Assembly (NCBI GenBank): GCA_030272585.1
Contig: BSYQ01000008.1
Span: forward strand, 3,782,001-3,846,000
Source of the DNA: Bryopsis sp. KO-2023
Lineage: Eukaryota > Chlorophyta > Ulvophyceae > Bryopsidales > Bryopsidaceae
Reading direction: 5' to 3'
DNA length: 64,000 nt
Both the position numbers and the translations under genes were made by a program. Shown here piece by piece: positions 1-10,758 of the stretch; the stretch's first letter is position 1; every line of letters starts with the position of its first letter. A model generated the notes under the pieces. The model had not been told where the DNA came from. It worked only from the letters and a program-made list of their open reading frames with translations, and made no database searches.

Positions 1-11
1 AACGCAACACA

Positions 12-1162
12 ATGAACACCATGTTCATTGTCGTCGGAGCCTTGGCCGCGTGCCACTCTGCTCACCCCGCTGGTGCGCTGAGGAACATTGCTCTGGCTGT
101 TCGGCACTGCGGATCGGGTTGGCGGCTTAACGTTTTACGCTTTCTTCTGCAGACACCTCGACGGTGCTGCAACTTGGTCCCCAGAGATCGTTGCGTGACC
201 CGGGTCTCCCTTGTAAGTTCAGTCGTATGTTTGGTGTATGGGTCTTGCCAGGAAGTTGGAATTCCTGTTTCTGCTGTGCTGTTCTGTCGATCTTGTTGTT
301 TAATTCCAACTCATCTGTGTCTTTTGCTCTGCAGGCATGACACCAAGCAAGACTCTTGCTGTACTGGAAAAGCGATGTGCGATTCCGGAATGAGGCGTCA
401 TTGGGGAAAAAAGAAAGGCAGAAAAAAAGACAAGGGGAGGAAAAGGAGAGGCAACAAGAAGAGAGGTGGTTACAGAAAATTTATTGCAGCGTCAAAATCT
501 GTGGCTCATTGGTGTGCTGGATTCGTTGTTGATCAACGAAGCTCATGGTTAGATTTTCAGAGCTGAGGAAACAACAAGTGGAGACGCATCCAGGGATTGG
601 GGCGTGTATGTGAAAGACCTACAGAAGCTTGTTCGAGAACAAGCTTCGGAAAGATCAGCTCTGCAAAAGGTACCTTTTTTTGGTGTGTCAAAAAACTATT
701 CACCTTCTTTTTTGATTAAATCCACTATTATTCACTTGAGTTTGGACTGGTGGAAATTTTCCAGCCAGTCCAAGTGGCTGATGTTATGGAGCCATTGAAA
801 TCAATGACTGAAGGATAATATCTTAATTGCACAGCTGTGTACAAACAAAAACCAAATGACTGATATTCAAAGTGAGATAGATTTTCATGGATCAAACGCA
901 AGAAACATAGAATGTAACATGATTCCCTGTTCAACCAACAGGTGATGGTGAATGAATTCGAGCAAAGCTGCAGTTTTGGATGTGTGTGTGTGTGTGTGTG
1001 TTTCAAGACGTCCAGGCTGGAGCCCAACTGGCTGCAGAACCAAATTTAATTTTTGTCAAGGTGGTGGTCAAGCCAGCAGCCGGATTTACTGCTTGCCAGA
1101 AAGATGACGGGGATCATAATGGAAACCAATGCCGATGGCGTCGAAAAAAAAGCATTGGATGA
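12..1162 (+). CDS. Unassigned multi-exon coding-like region
   Basis: I do not recognise this product. The stretch looks like pieces of one or two small genes. It opens with an ATG and a hydrophobic leader (MNTMFIVVGALAACHSAH) that could be a signal peptide. There are good splice signals at about 161 (acceptor), 212 (donor gtaagt) and 335 (acceptor). The best exon is 561-669: it follows a tttcag acceptor, ends at a gtacct donor, and its 36 codons give a charged helical peptide including YVKDLQKLVREQASERSAL. A last open stretch at about 1008-1162 contains KVVVKPAAGFTAC and ends in a basic tail. The reading frames do not chain cleanly through all pieces, so the exon order is uncertain and the 5' part may lie outside the window. 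There is no conserved domain visible. Confidence is low that this is a single gene. Confidence 0.27.
980..1001. repeat. (TG)n microsatellite
   Basis: Ten uninterrupted TG units lie inside the unassigned coding-like region. They interrupt any protein reading with alternating Cys-Val, which argues that this bit is intronic. Confidence 0.9.
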
Positions 1163-1962
1163 TTCATTCGGGGGAAAAAAAAATGCTCTGTGGGTAGGTA
1201 GGTAGGAAGAAAGGCACTTATTCATTGAAAAAGGGGGTTTATTTTTTGTTGGGAGGCTTGAATGGATGGTGGCACTGTTTGGTAGAATTTGTACATTAGG
1301 TTTTGTATATATTTTTTGTAGATTCCTTCCAGGTGCTTGGAGATTGTGGGATGCTGGATAAAAATTCGTTGTTGCTGAACGATGAGGGGCTCATCTTTTT
1401 CTGATTCTTAAAAAAGTGTTTTAGGTTTCTGTGGAGGGGGAAAAAGAAGACAAGGGAGGTTTTTCCCACATCTATACGTTTCGTTCGTCGGAAAACGCCG
1501 ACATTCTGCCCAAAGAGCTCCGTCGGGTCTCAGCGACTGCTTCTTTCATAAGCCGAGGCTTCTGCAAGTCTCAACTCACTCCCTGTTTGCTGCACTACGT
1601 TCGCTTTGCGTTCGGAGCGCAAGTGGATAGGTCCTACCAAGCAGTAAACGTAACAAACAACACCGGTCTTTCCCGAACGAACAAACAAACAAACACACAA
1701 AAGAACGAACGAACAAAAACTTTGGCAGCCGTCCCACCCGCTGGCTTCCCCCCTCGCCACTGTTTCTCTTTCGAGGGTCCCGCTCTCCGCCCCCCTGTTA
1801 CCGTCGTCGATGATGGCCCGGCCAATCGGGGACACGGAACAAGGGTGCTTCACTGAGCTAACCTGACAACGGTTGTTGACTGTGTCCGTATTAATCCCTT
1901 TTGCGTTTCGTCGTTTGAGACGTTTTTTTTCCAGAAACAAGTGACTGTATTTTGACTCCACT
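1163..1962. other. Gap with no supported gene
   Basis: I see no gene here. There is a short (GTAG)n run near 1194-1208 and an (ACAA)n-like run near 1680-1720. A 202-codon open frame on the minus strand (1530-2138) has no recognisable domain or splice context. Confidence 0.6.
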
Positions 1963-2016
1963 TTCTGTGGATGAGCCGCATCAGTCCGCAGAACCGTGAT
2001 CCGCTCATCCACAGAA
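1963..2016. repeat. 14 bp perfect inverted repeat (hairpin)
   Basis: Arms ttctgtggatgagc (1963-1976) and gctcatccacagaa (2003-2016) are perfect complements around a 26 nt loop. It could be the core of a small MITE or a chance hairpin. No target duplication was found. Confidence 0.7.
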
Positions 2017-2138
2017 AACACAAGCCGTTCGAAACAACGACACGAATCCGCCGACAAAACGATATACTCAAGGTCACACATCATCTCTTGATGGAAAAAC
2101 ATAACATAACATAACATAATTACACGCGAAGAAGCCAC

Positions 2139-3182
2139 CCAGCTTCTATTGCACAGTATTGGGTTTGAGGTTGATGGATTGTGGACATAAATACGGACTT
2201 GTGTAATTAGCTTCTATTGCGGCTTCTATTGCAGCATCTGTTGCCTTCAGGCCGCCCAAGGGATGAAGCTCGGTTGCGCAGTTTGACGTTACCATATGCA
2301 GGAGCATTTTTGTCGGCTTTGCCTAACCAAGCTTTGGGCACGGAGTTGTCATCTGCTGTCTTCAATGTGTTACTTCGGTGGAGGTTGGGTGTCCCTATCT
2401 ATGGTGAGGGGGATCATTGTCCTTTGTGCCATGTGGAAATGGATATTTTTGGAGACCATGCGATTTCTTGTAGTGTGGGCGGTGCACGATTGATTCGTCA
2501 CGACGCTGTTCGTGACACTTTGTTTCAAATTGCTCGATCGGCTGGGGCGCATCCACGCTTGGAGATGCATGTGGATTCTTCGTTTGCGCGCCCGGCGGAT
2601 GTTTTCATTCCATTATGGCACCATGGAAAAGCATGCGTTGTGGATGTTACGGTTGCTCACCCTTTACAACAATCAACGTTGGCTGGTGCTATTCGCGAAG
2701 CAGGTGCTGGTTTGCGTCGTTGTTTGCAGCGGAAGGCAGAGGTGTCGTCACGTTGTCATGAGTTGGGTTTGGACTTTGTTTGCTTTGCGGCCGAGACCTT
2801 TGGGGGGTTTTCTTCTGATTGTCAGCTTTTGGTTCGTTCTTTCTCTCGGTCGTTAGCAATTATTCAACATCTCCCGTTTTCAGTGGTGGTAGAACGGGCA
2901 TGGCAGCAGCTTTCTCTTTCTTTGCATCGATCGCAAGGGTTTGCTTTTTTGGAGCGCTGCCCCATTCATGTTGATTCATTTTCTTTTGATAGGGGCTAGA
3001 CAGTTGTATGTACCTGGGATTTATATTTGTGAATAAAAACGGACATGTGTAATCAGCTTCTATTGCGGAAAAATTGTTGATTCATTTTCTTTTGATAGGG
3101 GCTAGACAGTTGTATGTACCTGGGATTTATATTTGTGAATAAAAACGGACATGTGTAATCAGCTTCTATTGCGGAAAAATGT
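2139..3182 (+). mobile_element. 5'-truncated RLE-type LINE fragments
   Basis: This is a cluster of non-LTR retrotransposon ends. A coding fragment (2217-2999) is followed by a 3' tail of about 106 bp that is present twice in tandem (2971-3076 and 3077-3182). A shorter, diverged version of the same tail precedes the coding fragment at about 2140-2222. Every tail ends in agcttctattgc(g). The repeated terminal motif suggests either target-specific insertion by the RLE endonuclease or tail-templated additions. The element is 5'-truncated at about 2210; no reverse transcriptase core is present in the window. Confidence 0.75.
2217..2999 (+). pseudogene. LINE C-terminal zinc knuckle and restriction-like endonuclease
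   Basis: The 260-residue open frame matches the C-terminal end of LINE proteins that use a restriction-like endonuclease instead of an AP endonuclease (R2/CRE/NeSL-type families). A CCHC knuckle lies at residues 68-85 (CPLC, then GDHAISC), followed by RHDAVRD. The nuclease core is seen as RPAD (125-128) and VVDVT (141-145), which correspond to the R-P-D...D of the PD-(D/E)XK fold. Such an enzyme nicks the target DNA and primes reverse transcription there. The N-terminal part of the protein with the polymerase is missing, so this is a 5'-truncated copy. Base changes have left the frame open, which suggests a fairly recent insertion. Confidence 0.78.
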
Positions 3183-3262
3183 ACACCAATGTGAACAGAC
3201 GAATGTTTGGAACCAAAAAACAAACAAAAACAAAAAAAACAAAAAACACAGAGCATCAGGCA

Positions 3263-3682
3263 CTAACTGCCGGTAGACCCAAAACTACCCAAACCACGAT
3301 CCGTAAGGGACAAAGAATCTGCAATAATTACTTGAGGAGTAACAATTTTTTCCAAAAGTAATTGAACCACCCTATCACCCGCTTTAATGTAAAAATCTTC
3401 AGAGGAGAAGTTAAAAAGAACCGCAATCAAAGAACCCCTATAGTCACTGTCAATAACCCCAGCACCCAGAAATAACTTGAACCTGGCACAGAGACCCGAA
3501 CGAATTTCCAACCGACCATAATAACCTTGAGGGATTTCAACCGCCACACCCATATCAACCAGACCGTTATTCCAAGCTGGAATAACATAATCCTGGGGCG
3601 AGTAAAGGTCATAGCCCGCCGAACCCAAGGAAGCCCGAGTCGGAACTCGAGCAGCATCATGTTTAAGAAGAACCCGCAGCAT
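3263..3682 (-). CDS. Retroelement-type dUTPase (fossil, frame open)
   Basis: The 139-residue frame carries all five motifs of trimeric dUTPases, which hydrolyse dUTP to dUMP and pyrophosphate. Motif 1 contains GSAGYDLYS, motif 2 EIRSGLC, motif 3 GVIDSDYRG, motif 4 GDRVVQLL and motif 5 RGLGSFGSTG. Host enzymes usually have APRSGLA at motif 2, and the retroelement or virus-like form here has IRSGLC. No introns, promoter or host-like N-terminus were seen. Neighbouring sequence on the same strand (to about 3760) is also open but unrecognised. I read it as a relic of an LTR-type element that carried a dUTPase; it could belong to the family seen at the right end of the window, but I cannot prove that. 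Confidence 0.68.
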   Translation of the reverse strand: MLRVLLKHDAARVPTRASLGSAGYDLYSPQDYVIPAWNNGLVDMGVAVEIPQGYYGRLEIRSGLCARFKLFLGAGVIDSDYRGSLIAVLFNFSSEDFYIKAGDRVVQLLLEKIVTPQVIIADSLSLTDRGLGSFGSTGS

Positions 3683-3768
3683 TGTTCTCCCGAATACACA
3701 AGACAGCCCTCCGTAAGAGGAAAAAATCCTTCAAAAAAACACGCAAGCGACCGACCGATCATTTTATC

Positions 3769-3847
3769 AGGTTCGCGCGGTCATGGAGGCGCCTCGTTTT
3801 CGTGGTCGACCTGCCTTTGGGTGCAGGTTCGCGCGGTCATGGAGGCT
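3769..3847. repeat. Short direct repeat
   Basis: The motif ggttcgcgcggtcatggagg occurs twice, 57 bp apart. Its role is unknown. Confidence 0.7.
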
Positions 3848-6112
3848 GCACAATCTGGGGACGTCGGCATGCTTCGGGGAGCCGACGCATGCCCCAGCAG
3901 TTCGAGGATTCGGCGTGGCGGAATTCCATCAAGGAGTTTGGGTTGGGTTGGACGTACAAGGAACGAATTCGAGGTTGGTGCTGTCCCCGCCATAGAAGTG
4001 TGCGCTCCATCAAACCAAAGGAAACGAAAGAGTGGAGGTGTGGCAGGTACATATTCCTCAGGGCTTTTTTCGGATATATTCCAGCATCATGGAGGGTGAT
4101 TTCTCTCTTTTCTTTTGCAGATTTGGACGTTCAAAATAAACTAAATAATATGTTATTTATGTCTTAATAACATTTGCAAGTGCAAGTGCCAGACGTGTTT
4201 GTAATGGTCTTGCAGGACGAAATTGCTGGAAGGAGTGCAAGTCATGCAAAGTTTGCAAGAAGGTCTGCATTTGCCATTGAGGTCCTCTTGCTACTCTTGC
4301 TGGAGACAATCTGTCCGTTGTTGGCAGTGGGCGCATCCGAGTCCGACAACATCGTTATCGTGAATTGGTTTTTTTTTGTCTGTCAAATTTATGAGTATTG
4401 TTGCTGATCACCTCAGTTTCATGGTTGGCATTATTAATTTATTAGGAAGATACTTTTGCTGTTTCATGGTCAGTTTTTTTTGGATGCCTGCACCAAGCAT
4501 CATCTGGTGTATCATTTTGGCATGTAAAAAAACCTTGTGATTTGAATCTGTTACTGTGATCGGAAATTTTCCCAATCATACTAATAGCGCTGGAGCAATA
4601 TTAGCATATGGGTAATTGCTTTTGGTAAAGCATGTCCCATCCAACCTTGTTCATGTCAAGAGGAAGCTATTATTTTCTTATCAAACAATAATTACAGCAT
4701 GCCAGCATGTGGGCAACACCTCCACGAAATCCACGAAATCCACACAAGAAGAAAACAACAACAGAAAATGAGAAGACAAAAAAAGACACCAATCCTCACC
4801 TCAGTACTGGCCCAATCCACACTTGCATCCCTTCTTTTAAATTCTGGATCAATTCGACCAACAGCCGACCGCATTCTCCAGGAAATCGACTTCTCTTGAC
4901 TTTTTCAATCCAAGTGCCTGTAAACCAGGGAAAAAAAAGAAAAAAAAAGAAGAAATAATCCCTCCCAATACTCAAGTTCAAAAAGTAAAAGCTGCAACCT
5001 TGTTTTTGAATAGTAATGCCATCCAACCTTGCTTCTCTGTGCAGGCAGGCGGTTGGATCTCGTTTTTGTGGGACCCTGTCGATGCCGCACCGTTCTCCAG
5101 CCGACTTAACTAGTCTCCGACCTCCAACCTGAAATTTGAAAGAATCCTTATTCCAAAAAGGGGGAGGGGGGGGCATTCTTCGGAAAAGTTTATTAAAAAC
5201 AAATGTGAATATTCTGGGGGGAAATCTGACTAGAAAATTAAGGGGTGAAAAAAGAAAGCAAAAAAAAAAATGGGAGGGGGGGTTAAAAATGAGTAAGAGA
5301 ATTCATGCACAGACACGTGGTTGGCGCAAATCTATTTTGTGAGTCGGAGGTGGATATCAGGGAATGATGAGGAGTGTCACTCTATAGCTTTTTTTTAAGG
5401 AATTTCTGCTCGCACCAGTGGTTTTGGTCATGTGAAAAAGGAGTCAAGACTTTGATGTTCAGATTGAGAATCATTGATCATTAAAAAAAATGCGATCAAG
5501 TGCAGCCTCAATGAACCGTCTGTGAACGAAATTTGCATTGAAATATAAGGGCATTCCAATGCCCAAAAGCCTTCAGAATTTTGAGAAAGTTATTGGAGCT
5601 TCGTTACACATCCGAAATGATCATCCTTGTAAAAACAACATATAGTGTATTTCAGTTCGACACAAGGAAATATTTGTTCTAAAGGATCCTTTTTTGGAGG
5701 GGCGGGCGGGCTGTTTCGAGTGTTTTATAGTCTTAAATCGATCTTCTTATTCATCAGCACCAGCAATAAGATTGTCCTTGAACCAGGAGGATCAAAGTCA
5801 GCTTTGAAAATTTCGACCAACTCCGAAAATTAACTAAAATCAAGTCCACAAAATGCTACAATACAGCTCATCAGCTATGGAAATGAATTGTTCGCATAAG
5901 GTTGATGCACAAGGAAACATGTCAACAAACTCCACCATTTTTTTTCATCTTGTATTTTTTCTATGTATGTTGCCCCTGTGCACCAGGCAAGAGATCAGTT
6001 TATTCGGTCGTGCTGGGGAGACTGTAGTCGATTGGGTGGAATGATGAGCTTTATTTTAACACGAGTCCCCAGACCCACAGCTTCTCGTAGTTCTGATTCC
6101 CCCCCGTTCATT
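3848..6112. other. Gap with no supported gene
   Basis: This is AT-rich sequence with many A and T runs. No domain, tRNA or convincing exon was found. It ends at the outer edge of the left palindrome arm. Confidence 0.55.
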
Positions 6113-6325
6113 GCTGTGACTTCAACCCGCGACCTTTTCCCAACTGTTACAAGCAAGAGGGGTGGCGTTGGATGTGACGCCTCGAGAGATCATTCTCAGT
6201 GGATGTGCAGGCCACACGTTGAACGCACTGTAGCTCGCTCAAGAACAGGAGCGCCTTCCCCACTGATCGCCAGTCTCCAGTCTCCAACTCTTTGCCATCG
6301 ATCACTACACGCCCAACCTGCCAAC

Positions 6326-8155
6326 ATGAACGCACTTCTCATTCCGTTGACTGCCTTGTTCGCTTTGGCGGCAGCCCAGAATACAGCGCCGACAGAGATC
6401 GTTTGGTGTGTGCCTTACGATCAGCCGCCCGCTTACGCCGGCCTGTGCACGAAATCCCTCGCCGCCGCCAACACCGATGAAATCCAGTTCTCCTGCGTTG
6501 TTGGGGGCAGCACAAAAGAGGTTGGAAACTTGTGGTTGCCTTGCTTGGGAGCAGAAACACTGATTTGTGCTAGCTTTGTGACGGTCTGATGTGGAAACTG
6601 CTGGATCACTGTTGTAGAATTTTATGAGAGATGGTGCTTGCTTGCAATTGCAGTGCGTGAAAATGATCGCAAAAGGCGATGCCCATCTGAGTACTTTGGA
6701 CACGGGTGATGTGCTCACTGCCAACAGACAAGTGGGTTTGGTCCCCGTGCTGTTCGAGAATTATGGGGAGGGGGTTGGCACCAGCTACTACGCCGTCGCT
6801 GCGGTTCGCAAGGTGAGGTGCTCTTGAAAAAGACTCCCTCTTGCCTCATCTCGTCATTGGACAAGGGCTGATGCTTGTTGGTATTTGGTCAAAAACAGGA
6901 TTTCTGCGATGGGGATGTCAGCCTGGAGGATCTGAGAGGAGCCCGCTCTTGCCACACTGGCTACCGTAAGACGGTGAGTGATGTTCCACATTCGATCGTT
7001 GATTATCCTTATTATTATTATTGAGGAGCTGAACAGAATTGATGCGTTGAATGGTGATGCGATGTTCAGGCTGGATGGTACATGCCTCTGGGTGCACTCT
7101 TGAATAGAGGGGTTTTGGATGCAACGAGCGAGGACGGCACTATTGAAGATGATGCCGAGACATTTGCAGCATTTTTCTCAGACATGTGCGCCCCAAGAAC
7201 GTCCGGAAATGGACCTGCCAGGGGTGCCAATGGTGTCGGCCAAAAATGGGACACCCTTTGCACCGGATGTGGAGGAGATTGTAGCGTTCATGACAAGTAG
7301 GTTCGGGAAGGAGCCAGATTTGTTATTGAACAGCTGTATGTGGTCCTTTTTCAGAGGTTTTGACAGACTTGGGAGTGTTCTCGAAATCACATCCATCCGA
7401 GGATTGCTTCTTTAATCTGCCAGGTACTACGATTACCAGGGAGCATTCCGGTGCTTGATGGAAGATGCCGGTGATGTTGCCTTCATCAAACACTCCACCA
7501 TTCCTGATTTCGCCAAGGGGGGGGAACAGGCTGAGAACTGGGCAAAGCAGGAAGCTGACGAGTTCATGCTGTTGTGTTCTGATGGGGGTTGCAAAACTGC
7601 TGATGAGTACAGGACCTGCCATATTGCCAAGGTAAACACCATGGGTTCAGATTGTCGGTGGGGGGATAATATATATCATAAAAATATCGACGCTGAAATG
7701 TTGGTTGGTATGAACTTTCAGCACCAGACTGCTGAATCTGAAGATGTAATCCTCAGGTTCCAGCGCACAGCGTGGTTGGCCCTGAGTCTTTCGGTCCAGG
7801 TGGTGACCAAGCCGATCTCGCCAAACAGATCCAGGAGGCTTTGATTGGTGCAAGCAAGGACGATGCTTTCCTGGAAGCAACCGTTGAACTGGCTGATCAG
7901 AAAAACTTTATTTTCAAATCTGGAACGATCGGACTGGATGCGGTCACGGTTTCGATCCAGGAGGCAATGGGGGCTGATGTGATTGCCGGATTTGAAGGTG
8001 GGCACCGTAATACTTTACCGTTCATGTTGGCCAAACCCAGATTTTCATAGTGTTATTGTTATTTGGGAGATTTTGTTTTCGATTTGAAATGTGACAGTTG
8101 TGTTCATGCTGTGGTTTTAGCTGTTGAAGAGCTTGCGAGGGATGGTGATAAGTAG
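6326..8155 (+). CDS. Secreted single-lobe transferrin-like protein, left copy
   Basis: Seven exons fit GT-AG introns and keep frame: 6326-6520, 6654-6812, 6899-6973, 7070-7296, 7424-7631, 7757-7997, 8121-8155. They give 379 residues. An N-terminal signal peptide (MNALLIPLTALFALAAAQ) is followed by one transferrin lobe; animal transferrins have two. Clear family motifs are STLDTGDV (Asp81), SYYAVAAV (Tyr110/111), RSCHTGYRKTAGW, GAFRCLMEDAGDVAFIKHST and CHIAKVPAHSVV. Transferrins bind ferric iron with carbonate outside the cell. Aligned by eye to animal lobes, the first Asp and Tyr ligands are kept, the second Tyr reads Phe266, the His ligand reads Ile346, and the anion-binding Arg reads Lys142. 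It may therefore bind metal differently, or bind something else. The right copy (58181-60046) encodes the same altered residues, and exon 2 differs only by silent changes. Confidence 0.9.
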
Positions 8156-8779
8156 ACTGGTGCAGTCAGAAGGCATCTCATCATCGATGATGATATCGTC
8201 AGGGCTATTGTTTCCATCGGTTGATGAATCAGTTGACTAATTCCACAGAATAGCCAGGTCGGGGTTTGTTTTTCCTTCCACCAAGAAAATAATTTGGGGA
8301 TAGATCGAGTCTTGGTGATGGTAGCTGCCCGCTGTTTGAAAGAGCGATCATGGAGAAACCATGACATGCCGCTCACATACTTTTTTTTTCCTTTGATGTC
8401 TGGAGAATGCAGTGATAGAATCATACTTTTTTGTGTTTTGCTAATGATCTCTGTTTTTTTTTAATTGTAAGAATGATTCTATTTCTTTCATCTTTTTGTG
8501 GTGGTTCAGAAAGCAAAACAAAAATATTAAGAACTCCAAACAAACAACGGCTTTGTCTCATTATGTGCACTGAAAGAGCTTGCGAGGATGCACAAGGAGG
8601 ATGTTGATAAAAGCATAAAAAAAAAGAAAGCATAAGTTTTCCTTTAATAGAAATATGAACTGGGATTCATTGCAAAACAAATGTTGTTGGGTAGATAAGA
8701 AGAATTCCGCAAAACCCTTGTGTTGTCGACATCATTTTTTGAGTTGAGTTCAGATGGCTGGAAGTCAGACATGTGAGTG

Positions 8780-9430
8780 GACAGAGGAATTTCTGTCAAA
8801 TCGGAGGGTGTGGAACTTTCTGTCACTTGTGGTTGACTATTTTTGAAGTCAGACAAACCTCGAGAAGGTGTATTCTTCATGGTTTTGGAGTTGAAAAGGA
8901 ATATGGGGGGACTGGGTCCTATGACGAAGGGTCTGCTATGTTGATGATTGTCACGAAATTTATAACCGTCGAGCCATCGTTGGTTTGCAAGGAAATCACC
9001 GCCACCAAACGAAAAACGCCAATTGGAGTTACAAAATGTCGCAAAGAAGATATCAAACGCGGTGGCGGACTCGGGAAGCTTAAAAACGGGGAGAGAGCTC
9101 AACCCAGAAAGGGTTGCGAAGATACTCGAAAAATTGGACAATGCTGTGTTGAAAACCCAACCAGCTGTAGACGAGTGAAAGTACCGTGAATGAGGAACTT
9201 GATGCCTTTGGTGAACTGAAGTCATATCCTGAAAAGTCGGGCATACTGGAGCTGTATCGTGCGTCAGTCAAGCTTTGGAGATTTTATCGATCGATCAGAT
9301 ACTCGACGAACATGTTTGTTGGATGGGAACATCATGGAGGCTCTGCTGCATTTTTGCTGTTTGGATGGCATTATCTGGAACGCATGATTCAAAAATTGGG
9401 ACGAGTTTACAAGCGGTTTGAAGAAAACAG
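8780..9430 (+). other. Coding-like stretch conserved in both arms, unassigned
   Basis: Several plus-strand frames look protein-like, for example one around 9000-9160 that includes RVAKILEKLDNAVLKTQ and one at 9186-9430 with GGSAAFLLFGWHYLERM. The right arm has the equivalent sequence at about 56890-57560. Small length differences between arms shift the frames, so at least one copy is not a working gene. An opposite-strand frame (8644-9225, 193 codons) is open in the left arm but not in the right. I do not recognise a family. It may be a decayed gene. Confidence 0.3.
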
Positions 9431-9971
9431 AAATAGAACAACAAGATTTGCAGCATATGGTACAACAAACAAACAAACATCATATGGTACAACACAGTGT
9501 TGGTTACCAACACTTAGCAACCAACAACAACGAAACTTTTGAGGATTGAAAATTTTAAAAATCTTCCTTGACATATCCGATTGGCATTCCATGGGATTAA
9601 ACAAATCCCATTCTACCCAGCAAACCACTTGCAATACATTCCCCAAGCAGATTGGATTGAATATTTTTCTGTCGACTGTGGAAAGAACCATGGCCGTATG
9701 CGGACAGTAGAGTCCCCAGGAAAAGATGAGAAGGTCTCCGCGTGGGATTCAAACCCACCAAGACTGTCACGCGGCGCTTGTGATAAAATGCCCCGACGAA
9801 GTTGCAGTCTGGGCTGGACGGAATTGGGACGTAATTGGGACTGATGTTGAGTACATTTTAAAGTAAAAAAAAAAGTTTGAAATTTTGGTGGCATCTGAGT
9901 TTTTTATTGATGGATACGGAAAGAATTGGATTTTGTTTGTGTTTTTGAAGATGCTCTCCTTGATGGGTAAT

Positions 9972-10264
9972 CACTATAGGATTTGACCCCTGATATGCGT
10001 ATCAGTGAATTTACACAACGTACTGATTGCTTGCAATATCGTGCTCACGTGCACTGCTCGCTACAGCGTGTTGTAGCGAGCGATAAGCAAGACGTGAATC
10101 GATATGAATGATAAGAATCGGAACATCATGTCTTTTCGTAATTGATGTTTGTTTGTTTGTTCTTTTCGCGAGTGGAAACTCCGTTTAATATGCTCCCTCT
10201 TTTTCCAAAAAAAAGAATTCACTGAAACAATTTCACAACGTATTAGGGGTCAAATCCCATAGTG
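9972..10264. mobile_element. MITE with about 25 bp TIRs, left copy
   Basis: It begins cactataggatttgacccct and ends with its near-perfect reverse complement. It is flanked by taat on both sides (9968-9971, 10265-10268). The right arm has the same element at 55978-56240, so it was present before the arms duplicated. No coding capacity is seen. The superfamily is uncertain; a TAA/TA-type target duplication fits PIF/Harbinger or Tc1/mariner. Confidence 0.75.
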
Positions 10265-10758
10265 TAATACCACCACACTTCTGATTGTGTGTGTCGATAA
10301 GATGGATGCCAATTTCTATGGGTGGGTGGGTGTCTTTCTAATCAACCAGCAAATCGCAAAAGACACAATCCACAGGATATTCTCCAAAATCAACATAAAT
10401 CCAAGTTTACTTACAGCACTCTCACATTTGCAAATTTAAACGATGGTTTATATAATTAATTGTATTGTAGGCCTGGTGCCATGTGGGTCGCAGCTTGACG
10501 CCCAAAATTATAGGAAAGGGTCCAAAATTGATCAAAGTTGAAATCTTGCCTAGAAAGAAAAGAAACACCACCTAAAACCAGTCGCACACAGCACACCGAC
10601 GAAAACACCCCTCTGATACCAATTCCATGGCGAATCATCGAGAACCATGGAGACTAACCAAAGCTGCACCTGGAACAATTCCGTCCGCTTCATCGTCAAG
10701 GCAGAAGACAAGGCGTTTTGGGAAAGAAGGCATTGCAATCAACCTAGAAAAAGTTAAA

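Noticed and set aside
1530-2138. 202-codon minus-strand gene
   Set aside because: Composition is like translated non-coding DNA and no motif is recognised.
8644-9225. 193-codon minus-strand gene
   Set aside because: The equivalent right-arm frame is interrupted, and no domain or splice context supports it.
9735-9810. tRNA gene on the minus strand
   Set aside because: A T-arm-like gtgggtttgaatcccac is present, but no matching acceptor stem can be drawn, and the right arm lacks the sequence.
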